Assembly (NCBI GenBank): GCA_964588285.1
Contig: CAZPNX010000007.1
Coordinates: forward strand, 35,545-99,544
From: CAZPNX01 sp964588285
GTDB taxonomy: Bacteria > Edwardsbacteria > AC1 > EtOH8
DNA: 64,000 nt
Direction: 5' to 3'
In this document: positions 15,824-22,730 of the stretch, piece by piece
Numbering within the stretch: the stretch's first letter is position 1
Layout: each line of letters opens with the position of its first letter
Program-made: the position numbers and the translations under genes
The notes under the pieces: model-generated
What the model was told of the DNA's origin: nothing
What the model saw: the letters and a program-made list of their open reading frames with translations, nothing else
Databases searched by the model: none

Positions 15824-16561
15824 CTACAGGCCGCTGGCCAGCCTTTCCGCCAGTCGGGCCGGCAGCCCGGCCCTGAGGATCTTGGCCTGGGTTGTAGCCA
15901 GGTCATACTCCACCCGGTGGATAACCGCCTCCCCCCTCTGGTCGTCGAAGACGGCGTATCCGGCCCGGGGATCGCCGTCCCGGGGCTGGCCCACGCTGCC
16001 CACATTCACGATGTAGCGGCGGCCCGGCTCCATCTGCAGATACTCCCGACCGACCACCGAACAGCGCCCCCCCGAATGGCATTGCCAGGCTACCGGCTGG
16101 TGGGAATGGCCCACAAAACACAGCGGCCGGTTCATCCGCTCAAATTGAAACTCGGCCTCGTCGATGGACAGGATATAACGCCACTCCTGGGGCCGGTCCG
16201 GTGTGGAATGGACCGCAATGAAGCCGTCGGCCCCGGGTATTTCCAAAGCCAGCGGCAGCTGCGACAGAAAAATTCTTTCGGATTCCGTGATTTTTTGGGC
16301 CGTCCATTCGGCGGCCGCTCTGGCGCTACGGTTGAAATAGCCAAGGTCGACCTTGCCCACCGCCCCCCAGTCGTGGTTGCCGGCCACCACCAGCTCGGTG
16401 CTCTGGCGGATTCTGGCCAAGCAGGGCCCGGGATCGGCCCCATAGCCCACTATGTCGCCCAGACAGACGATGCCATCGACCCGGCGACGGCCGATGTCGG
16501 ACAGCACCGCTTCCAGGGCCTCTAGGTTGGAGTGGATGTCCGAGATGATGGCGTACCTCAG
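15824..16561 (-). CDS. Metallophosphoesterase (YfcE/DR1281-like)
   Basis: A 245-residue calcineurin-like phosphoesterase. The first metal motif SDIHSN, then GDIVGYG, GNHDWG, GHSHQP and the C-terminal NVGSVGQPRDGDPRAGY are all present. The first motif is encoded upstream of the only conventional start (GTG at 16507). The frame can be extended to CTG 16559-16561, which overlaps the nusB stop as CTGA, exactly mirroring the ATGA and GTGA overlaps of neighbouring genes. I therefore take CTG as the start. The substrate is unknown. Confidence 0.85.
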   Translation of the reverse strand: MRYAIISDIHSNLEALEAVLSDIGRRRVDGIVCLGDIVGYGADPGPCLARIRQSTELVVAGNHDWGAVGKVDLGYFNRSARAAAEWTAQKITESERIFLSQLPLALEIPGADGFIAVHSTPDRPQEWRYILSIDEAEFQFERMNRPLCFVGHSHQPVAWQCHSGGRCSVVGREYLQMEPGRRYIVNVGSVGQPRDGDPRAGYAVFDDQRGEAVIHRVEYDLATTQAKILRAGLPARLAERLASGL

Positions 16562-16992
16562 CTGCCTCCGCCCTCCACTCTTTTGTCCTTCAGATCGCGG
16601 TAGATCCTGTCCAGTATCCCGTTGATGAACCGCGAGGAATCCTCCTCGCCGTAAACCTTGGCCAGTTCGATCGACTCGTCGATGGCCACCTTGGGCGGCA
16701 CCTCGTCTCCCATGAAGGCCAGCTGGGCTGCGCCCATCCTTAAAATGTTTCGGTCGACCACCGCCATCCTGTCCAGGCGCCAGTTGTCGGCAGCGGCCAC
16801 AATCATCCGGTCGATTTTACCACGGTTCTGATGCACTGCTTCAGCCAGCCGGCAGGCGAACTGGCGCAGCCCTTCCCCCTGAATCTCGAGGCTCTCGGCC
16901 GAGGCCACCGCCTCGGCCGGCCCGGCTTCGGTGTATTCCATCAGATAGAGGGCCTTGAGCGCCAAAGCCCGGGCCTGCCTTCTGCTTCCCAT
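16558..16992 (-). CDS. nusB: Transcription antitermination factor NusB
   Basis: A 144-residue all-helical RNA-binding protein acting with NusE at boxA of rRNA operons. GSRRQARALALKALYLMEYT opens it, NILRMGAAQLAF and VPPKVAIDESIELAKVYGEE are the conserved blocks, and FINGILDRI is near the end. ribH-nusB is a widespread gene pair; here they abut with no gap. Confidence 0.95.
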   Translation of the reverse strand: MGSRRQARALALKALYLMEYTEAGPAEAVASAESLEIQGEGLRQFACRLAEAVHQNRGKIDRMIVAAADNWRLDRMAVVDRNILRMGAAQLAFMGDEVPPKVAIDESIELAKVYGEEDSSRFINGILDRIYRDLKDKRVEGGGS

Positions 16993-17466
16993 CTACTTGG
17001 CGGACAGCTGACGGTAGAGGTCGGCCATCTCCATGGCGAACAGGGCGGCCTCCCATCCCTTGTTGCCGGATTTACTGCCGGCCCGCTCCAAGGCCTGCTC
17101 CAGATTGTCGGTGGTCACCACCCCGAAGATGGCGGGTACGCCCGATGACAGGGAGACCTGGGCCACCCCTTTGGCCACCTCGGCCGCGATGTAGTCGAAA
17201 TGCGGGGTGTCGCCCCGGATGACCGCCCCCAGGCAGATGACCGCCTGGTATTTTTTGGACTGGGCGGCCCGGGCCGCCACCGCCGGGATCTCAAACGATC
17301 CCGGCACCCAGATGACATCCACTTTTTCCCCCTCACCTCCATGTCGCTTCAGGCAGTCCAGGGCGCCGTCCAGCAGCCGCTGGCTCACCAGGTCGTTGAA
17401 GCGCGAGACCACGATGCAGAACTTTTTCCCGGCGGCGCTCAGTTGGCCTTCGATCACTTTGGGCAT
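16993..17466 (-). CDS. ribH: 6,7-dimethyl-8-ribityllumazine synthase
   Basis: A 157-residue enzyme condensing the pyrimidine and 3,4-dihydroxy-2-butanone 4-phosphate; it normally forms 60-mer or 10-mer shells. FCIVVSRFNDLVSQRLLDGA, VPGSFEIPAVA, CLGAVIRGDTPHFDYIAAEV and PAIFGVVTTDNLEQALERAG are diagnostic, including the substrate-binding RGDTPHF loop. Part of the riboflavin cluster. Confidence 0.97.
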   Translation of the reverse strand: MPKVIEGQLSAAGKKFCIVVSRFNDLVSQRLLDGALDCLKRHGGEGEKVDVIWVPGSFEIPAVAARAAQSKKYQAVICLGAVIRGDTPHFDYIAAEVAKGVAQVSLSSGVPAIFGVVTTDNLEQALERAGSKSGNKGWEAALFAMEMADLYRQLSAK

Positions 17467-17537
17467 GGCTTTCCCCCTCTATTTGGCTTTTCTGGTTTCA
17501 ATTCGACCCGGATAAATCAAAGGGAGTCGGTCATATT

Positions 17538-18767
17538 TTAACGGCAGCTGATAACCGGAAGCAGGTGCCCCATCTTGTCCCGTTTGGTCCTCAAGTATCT
17601 GGCGTTGGCCGGATGACACTTCACCGGTATCGGTATCCGCCTGGCAATCCGCAGGCCGTGGCCCTCCAGACCGGCGATCTTGTCCGGATTGTTGGTGATC
17701 AGCCTGATGGAGGTCAAGCCCAAATCCTTGAGTATCTGGGCCCCAATCCCGTAATCGCGCTCGTCGGGGCGAAAGCCCAGAGCCAGGTTGGCCTCGATGG
17801 TATCCAGCCCCTTGTCCTGCAGCCGGTAGGCCCGCAGCTTGTTGTAGAGGCCGATGCCGCGGCCCTCCTGTCTCATGTAGAGGAACACCCCCCGGCCGGC
17901 CTTTTCAATCATTTGCAGAGCTTTCCCAAGCTGCTGGCCGCAGTCGCAGCGCAGGGAACCTAGGATGTCTCCGGTCAAACACTGGGAGTGGACCCGGACC
18001 AGAACCTCCTTCCGGCCCCGCACCCGTCCCTTGACCAGGGCCAGATGGTGATAATTTTCGACCTGGTCCTCATAGACCAGCAATTTGAAATTTCCATATT
18101 TGGTCGGCAGTTTTGTCTCCACTGCCAACCGCACCAATTTCTCCCTACGACGGCGGTAGGCGATCAGGTCCTTGACCGTGACGATGGGAAGTCCGTATCC
18201 CCTGGCAAATTTGTAGAGTTCCTGGCCCCGGGCCATACTTCCATCCTCGGACATTATTTCGCAAAGCACTCCGGCCGGATAGAATCCGGCCATCCGGGCT
18301 AAATCGGCTGCGGCCTCGGTGTGGCCGGCCCGGCGCAGTACCCCTCCCTCGGCCGTCCGCAAAGGAAAGACATGGCCGGGCCGGGCCAGATCTTTTGGTT
18401 TGGTTTTTGAGTCGATCAGGGCTTTGATGGTGGCCGCTCGGTCGTGGGCCGAAATGCCGGTGGTGGTGCCCTTTCTGGCATCCACCGAGACGGTAAAGGC
18501 CGTGCCGTGCAGGGCGGTGTTGCCCGAGGATTGTAGCGGCAGGTCAAGTTCCAGACAGCGCTCTTCCGGCAAGGAAACGCAGATAAGGCCTCGGGCGTGC
18601 TTGGCCATGAAGTTGACCGCCTGGGGCGTAACCTTGGCCGCGGCCATTACTAGATCGCCCTCGTTTTCCCGGTCCTCGTCGTCCACCACCACCGCCATGC
18701 CCCCTCGGCGGATGGCGGCTACTGCCTCGGGGACCGTGTCGAATCTGAATAGTTTGGTTTGATTCAT
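17538..18767 (-). CDS. ribBA: Bifunctional DHBP synthase / GTP cyclohydrolase II
   Basis: A 409-residue fusion. The RibB half (about 1-205) has VVVDDEDRENEGDLVMAA, the Mg-binding acidic loop, and RRAGHTEAAADLARMAG. The RibA half (about 206-409) has HSQCLTGDILGSLRCDCGQQ with the three zinc cysteines and MRQEGRGIGLYNKLRAY with the catalytic Arg/Tyr. Together they supply both early precursors of riboflavin. It lies between ribE and ribH under the FMN riboswitch. Confidence 0.97.
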   Translation of the reverse strand: MNQTKLFRFDTVPEAVAAIRRGGMAVVVDDEDRENEGDLVMAAAKVTPQAVNFMAKHARGLICVSLPEERCLELDLPLQSSGNTALHGTAFTVSVDARKGTTTGISAHDRAATIKALIDSKTKPKDLARPGHVFPLRTAEGGVLRRAGHTEAAADLARMAGFYPAGVLCEIMSEDGSMARGQELYKFARGYGLPIVTVKDLIAYRRRREKLVRLAVETKLPTKYGNFKLLVYEDQVENYHHLALVKGRVRGRKEVLVRVHSQCLTGDILGSLRCDCGQQLGKALQMIEKAGRGVFLYMRQEGRGIGLYNKLRAYRLQDKGLDTIEANLALGFRPDERDYGIGAQILKDLGLTSIRLITNNPDKIAGLEGHGLRIARRIPIPVKCHPANARYLRTKRDKMGHLLPVISCR

Positions 18768-18851
18768 CTGTTTATCTCTGGAACCGAGGCGCCTAGCTTC
18801 CTATGGTTCCCGGTAAAATCGGCCGTCACTGCGCCTCGGCTAAAGTGTCGG

Positions 18852-19436
18852 CTATCGAGCTTTTATCAATGCCTCCAGATATTTGGCCGCCATGTCCGTC
18901 TCGATGTTCACCCGGTCTCCGGCCCGCCAACTCCCGATGGTAGTAGCCGACAAAGTGTGGGGAACGACGGCTAGGCGGAAACCTGTGGATAGTTTTTCGG
19001 CCACAGTAAGGCTGATGCCGTTGATGGCCACCGAGCATTTGTCGGCAATGTATTTCCGCCATTCCTGATCCGCCCATAACTCGATGTCCCAATGCTCGGA
19101 GCGTTTTATTATCCTGTTGATCTTTCCCACTCCGTCCACATGGCCGTAGACCAGATGCCCGCCCAGCCGGTCGCCCAGCTTCAGGGCCCGTTCCAGGTTA
19201 ACCCTTCGTCCGGGGCGGTAACCGCCGATTATGGTCCTCCGGAGCGACTCGGGGCTGACGTCGGCGGCAAAAACGTTCTTGAGCGCGGAAGCCACGGTCA
19301 GGCAGGCGCCGTCGACGTTGACGCTCTCGCCCGTGGATAAATGGCTCCAGGGCGTATGGATTTCAAGCCTGGCCGTACCCGTTTTGAGGCTAAGCGATTT
19401 TACGGTGCCGATAGTTTCGATAATACCGGTGAACAT
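18852..19436 (-). CDS. ribE: Riboflavin synthase alpha chain
   Basis: A 194-residue protein with the two tandem lumazine-binding barrels: MFTGIIETIGTVKSL, then VDGACLTVAS in the first, and GHVDGVGKINRI, NGISLTVAEKLSTGF in the second. It dismutates two lumazines into riboflavin. 7 nt separate it from ribD. The 84-bp gap to ribBA includes a 9-bp inverted repeat (CCGAGGCGC/GCGCCTCGG) of unknown role. Confidence 0.96.
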   Translation of the reverse strand: MFTGIIETIGTVKSLSLKTGTARLEIHTPWSHLSTGESVNVDGACLTVASALKNVFAADVSPESLRRTIIGGYRPGRRVNLERALKLGDRLGGHLVYGHVDGVGKINRIIKRSEHWDIELWADQEWRKYIADKCSVAINGISLTVAEKLSTGFRLAVVPHTLSATTIGSWRAGDRVNIETDMAAKYLEALIKAR

Positions 19437-19443
19437 CGCTTCT

Positions 19444-20562
19444 TTAATCGGATTTCATCCTGCCTTCGCAGAGCAGGTCCGTCCCTATATTAACATAGCT
19501 GCAACTTGTAACACGCAACGAACTATCCAAGGTATCCACTGAAATATCTCCGACCGCCGCCGCTCCTTCGCTGCCGATAATCCTCGGCGTATAGAAGAAG
19601 GCCACCTTGTCCACCAGATCGGATCTCAGCATTGAAGCCGCCACCTGGCCGCCTCCCTCCACCAATAAGGTATAGAATTCGTGAAGTCCCATTTTTTGGA
19701 CCAGCTTCGCCAGGTCCACCCGTCCTATGGCATCCTGTTCGATGGTCCAGACCTCGACCTCCTGCTTCGCCAGCTCCCTGAGTTTCACGGAATCCGCCCG
19801 GGAGGTGGTGGCCACCACCGTCTTGGCCGCCGACTGATCCCAGATCTTCCTATCCAGCGGCGTCCGCAAAGTGGAATCTACCACGAAGCGGGTCGGCTGG
19901 CGCTTCTCCGGATTATCTACCAGGCGCACCGTCAGCTCGGGATCGTCGGCCATCACCGTGCCCGTCCCCACCAGCACCGCCTCGGACTCCAGTCGCATCA
20001 GGTGGACCCGCTCCAAGGATTCCTGGCATGACATCCCCCGCGATTCGCCGTTCGGGGCGGCGATTCGTCCGTCAAGGCTCATGGCCAGCTTCAGGGTGAC
20101 GAACGGCCGGCCGGTGGTCATGTATTTCTTATAGATTTGGTTCAGCATCTCCGCTTCTTTTTCGAGGATGCCTGATTCGACCCTGATCCCGTACTCCTCC
20201 AGCTCCCGCCCCCCTCGTCCGCATACTTTGGGATTGGGATCTCGGGCCGCGTAGACCACCCTGGTTATCCCGCTTTTTATTATAGCCTCAACGCAGGGGG
20301 GCGTCCGCTTGTCGGTATGACAACAGGGTTCCAAAGTTACGTAAAGGGTGCCCCCCTTGGCCAATTCCCCGGCCGAAGCGATGGCCAGGGCCTCGGCGTG
20401 CGGACTCCCCGGCCTTTGATGATAGCCCTGGCCGACCACCCGTCCGTCATTGACGACCACCGCCCCCACCATGGGATTAGGCCTGGTAAAGACCCCGCCC
20501 TTGGCGGCCAGGTCTAGGGCCAGGCGCATGAATCGTTCGTCTGTTTTGCGGTCGACGGGCAT
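19444..20562 (-). CDS. ribD: Bifunctional riboflavin deaminase/reductase RibD
   Basis: A 372-residue fusion. The deaminase half (about 1-145) has PNPMVGAVVVNDGRVVGQG, HAEALAIA and TLEPCCHTDKRTPPC, the zinc site. The reductase half has TLKLAMSLDGRIA, GTGTVMADDPELTVR and EGGGQVAASMLRSDLVD for NADPH and substrate binding. It is the first gene after the FMN riboswitch; its ATG (20560-20562) directly follows the terminator U-tract. Confidence 0.97.
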   Translation of the reverse strand: MPVDRKTDERFMRLALDLAAKGGVFTRPNPMVGAVVVNDGRVVGQGYHQRPGSPHAEALAIASAGELAKGGTLYVTLEPCCHTDKRTPPCVEAIIKSGITRVVYAARDPNPKVCGRGGRELEEYGIRVESGILEKEAEMLNQIYKKYMTTGRPFVTLKLAMSLDGRIAAPNGESRGMSCQESLERVHLMRLESEAVLVGTGTVMADDPELTVRLVDNPEKRQPTRFVVDSTLRTPLDRKIWDQSAAKTVVATTSRADSVKLRELAKQEVEVWTIEQDAIGRVDLAKLVQKMGLHEFYTLLVEGGGQVAASMLRSDLVDKVAFFYTPRIIGSEGAAAVGDISVDTLDSSLRVTSCSYVNIGTDLLCEGRMKSD

Positions 20563-20590
20563 AAAAAAACCCTGAAAAATCTCTTCAGGG
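20563..20590 (-). terminator. FMN-controlled intrinsic terminator
   Basis: CCCTGAA (20584-20590) and TTCAGGG (20570-20576) form a hairpin followed by seven U (20563-20569), ending right before the ribD ATG. The stretch CCGCCCTGAA (20584-20593) is also exactly complementary to TTCAGGGCGG at 20711-20720 in the riboswitch 5' arm, which would be the antiterminator. Confidence 0.85.
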
Positions 20591-20599
20591 CGGACTCAA

Positions 20600-20722
20600 C
20601 CCTTGTTCCTTCTTCCATCCGGACTTTTACCGTCGGCCCCGGATTTCCACCGGGTCTGCCCCACTTTTGCGGGACTCGCGGGCTGTAACCGCCGGTCGGG
20701 GAATTCCGCCCCGCCCTGAAGG
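20600..20722 (-). promoter_or_regulatory. FMN riboswitch (RFN element)
   Basis: On the minus strand the conserved RFN blocks occur in order: AGGGCGGGGCGGAATTCCCC, ACCGGCGGTTACAGCCCGCG, a variable arm, GCAGACCCGGTGGAAATCCG, GGCCGACGGTAAAAGTCCGG and ATGGAAGAAGG. The P1 helix is CCTTC/GAAGG. It precedes ribD and the whole rib cluster, so FMN would switch off riboflavin synthesis by transcription attenuation. Confidence 0.96.
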
Positions 20723-20729
20723 ATGAATA

Positions 20730-20758
20730 AATATATCGCATCGGCCGGGGAAAGTCAA
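20730..20758 (-). promoter_or_regulatory. Promoter for the rib operon
   Basis: TTGACT (20753-20758), 17-bp spacer, TATATT (20730-20735) on the minus strand, just upstream of the riboswitch. The -35 box overlaps the ftsY stop codon. Confidence 0.75.
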
Positions 20759-21693
20759 GAATGTTTTGTCTCTTGGCCTGACGGCTGGCCCAGCAGGCTT
20801 TCGACAAAATCATCGGCCGAAAATTCCTGCAGGTCTTCGACCCCTTCTCCGGTGCCCACCCAAAGCACTGGAATCCCAAACTCCTGGCGGACGGCCAGCG
20901 CCATACCCCCCTTGGCCGTGCCGTCCAGCTTTGTCAGTATGATGCCGTCAACCGGCGCCGCCTCTGAAAACAGACGCGCCTGAGTCAGGCCGGTCTGGCC
21001 GGCGGAGGCATCCATCACCAAAAGCCCCAGATGCGGAGCCCCGGCCATCCTTTTGCCGATGGTGGCGTGGATCTTGCGCAATTCATCCTGAAGATGCCTC
21101 TTGTTGTGCATCCGGCCGGCGGTATCCACCAGCAGGACGTCGGCCCCCCTGGCTTGGGCCGCAGCCACCGCATCATAGGCCACTGCGGCCGGATCGGCCC
21201 CGGCCTTGGAGGTCACCAGTTCGGCTCCGGCCCGGCCCGCCCAGACGGCCAGCTGCTGTCCGGCAGCCGCCCGGTAGGTGTCGGCCGCGGCCATCATCAC
21301 CTTTAAGCCCTGCCCCGTCAGCCTATGCCCCAACTTGCCCAGGCTGGTGGTCTTGCCCGATCCGTTGACCCCGTATATCAGCCATACCTGCGGCTTGGTC
21401 GCCATATTAGAAATTAGAAAATCGAAATTCGAAGTTTCAGCCTTGGCTTCCCGCAATATGGCCAGCATCTCCGCCTTCAGCCGCCCCAGAGCGTCTAACT
21501 CTGACGGACCCTGGCTTACCGCTGCCAACAGCCTGGCGGCGGCCGCCGTCCCGACATCGGCCGAAAGCAGCAGATTCTCGAGGTTTGCCATCTCCTCTGG
21601 CGTCAGCTGCCGTTTGCCGCCGAGCGCCCCAGAAACCGCGCCGAAAAAGGCGCTCCGTGCCTTGGCCAGGCTTTGTCCTATCGATTTTAGCAT
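20755..21693 (-). CDS. ftsY: SRP receptor GTPase FtsY
   Basis: A 312-residue SRP receptor lacking the long acidic A domain. The N domain covers about 1-85; the G domain has YGVNGSGKTTSLGKLGHRL (P-loop), ADTYRAAAGQQLAVW, VDTAGRMHNKRHLQDEL and TKLDGTAKGGMALAV. Between them, residues about 86-96 (SNFDFLISN) are encoded by an AT-rich repeat-like DNA segment (21405-21439) unlike the rest of the gene. It lies in the linker where extra residues are tolerable. Partner of Ffh at 4093-5412. Confidence 0.96.
   Translation of the reverse strand: MLKSIGQSLAKARSAFFGAVSGALGGKRQLTPEEMANLENLLLSADVGTAAAARLLAAVSQGPSELDALGRLKAEMLAILREAKAETSNFDFLISNMATKPQVWLIYGVNGSGKTTSLGKLGHRLTGQGLKVMMAAADTYRAAAGQQLAVWAGRAGAELVTSKAGADPAAVAYDAVAAAQARGADVLLVDTAGRMHNKRHLQDELRKIHATIGKRMAGAPHLGLLVMDASAGQTGLTQARLFSEAAPVDGIILTKLDGTAKGGMALAVRQEFGIPVLWVGTGEGVEDLQEFSADDFVESLLGQPSGQETKHS
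21405..21439. repeat. AT-rich repeat-like insert inside ftsY
   Basis: ATTAGAAATTAGAAAATCG followed by AAATTCGAAGTTT, a run of AT-rich near-repeats in an otherwise GC-rich gene. It resembles the intergenic AT palindrome at 7562-7630. Confidence 0.55.
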
Positions 21694-21744
21694 CGCCCTT
21701 TTTCAACCATTAGCTGGTGCGGATTGGAAGTGCCGATTTCCGAT

Positions 21745-21774
21745 AAAAACAGCCGGCCTTGTCGGCCGGCTGTT
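21745..21774 (-). terminator. Intrinsic terminator after corA
   Basis: An 11-bp stem AACAGCCGGCC/GGCCGGCTGTT with a short loop, followed by UUUUUAUC on the minus strand. It lies between corA and ftsY and ends the smc-corA transcript. Confidence 0.85.
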
Positions 21775-21791
21775 GAGATATATTCCGGCCC

Positions 21792-22700
21792 TCACCACTT
21801 CTTGAACTTCCAGAACAAATAGAATCCGATTACCGAAACCATAGCCAGGCTCATAATGATCCAGAAGGCGTTATTATGACCGGATAGGGGTATGCGGACG
21901 TTCATGGAGAAGGCGCTGACCACGAAAGTGGGCACCATGATGCCGATGGTTATGATGTTCAGGGTCTTCATCAGTACATTGAGGTTGTTGGAGACGATGG
22001 AGACCCTGGCGTCCATCAGGCTGGCCAGGATGTTGGAGTAGATCTCGGCCTGGCGGTAGCACTGGTTGTTCTCGATGATGATGTCGTCCAGGTACTCGGC
22101 CTCCTCCTGGCTGAGGCCGGCCTTGGCGGCGTTCAGCTTCAGCCGTTCGGCCATGATGCCGTTGGCGTTGATGGCGTTCAGGTAGTAGACCAGGCTCTTC
22201 TCCAGGGTGAAGAGGTTCAGCAGGTACTTGTTCTCCATGGAGGCGTTGATCTTGCCCTCCAGGGAGTCGGAAACCATGTTGATGATCTTGAGGTGCTCGG
22301 TGAAGTGGTTTATGGAACGGTAGATTATCCTCAGAGCCAGGTCGCGCAACGAGTTTGCTCCCCGGAAGCACTTGCCCTCGAACAGCGGCACCTCCTCGCT
22401 GACCACCACCACCATCCGGTCGCTGTAGAGGAAGATGCCGAAGGAGGCGATCTTGAAGAGAAACTGATCCTTGGCCGAATAGTTCTTGGGCCGCTTGACG
22501 ATCATGGCCAGGTGATCGGGTTCGAACTCCAGCCGGGCCGGCTCGTCCGGGTCCAGGGCCGAGGCCAGGGTGTGCTCGTCGATCTGATATTGGTCGATCA
22601 GATGCCGCCGTTCGGAATCGTCCGGAGCGCAGTAGACCTCGACCGGTCCGGATTCGGCCTCCTGGATCCCGGCTTCAGCAATGCGGTAGCGCTTGATCAT
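21792..22700 (-). CDS. corA: CorA-family divalent cation transporter
   Basis: A 302-residue protein: an N-terminal alpha/beta cytosolic domain, a long helical stalk (about 130-235), then two C-terminal TM helices (about 240-262 and 276-297) and a basic tail KFKKW. The normally near-invariant GMN motif after TM1 reads SMN here (SAFSMNVRIPLSGHNN), so Mg selectivity may differ. It follows smc by 30 nt and ends in a strong terminator. Confidence 0.88.
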   Translation of the reverse strand: MIKRYRIAEAGIQEAESGPVEVYCAPDDSERRHLIDQYQIDEHTLASALDPDEPARLEFEPDHLAMIVKRPKNYSAKDQFLFKIASFGIFLYSDRMVVVVSEEVPLFEGKCFRGANSLRDLALRIIYRSINHFTEHLKIINMVSDSLEGKINASMENKYLLNLFTLEKSLVYYLNAINANGIMAERLKLNAAKAGLSQEEAEYLDDIIIENNQCYRQAEIYSNILASLMDARVSIVSNNLNVLMKTLNIITIGIMVPTFVVSAFSMNVRIPLSGHNNAFWIIMSLAMVSVIGFYLFWKFKKW

Positions 22701-22730
22701 GGCTCGTGCTTATTGGGGGACGGAATTATT

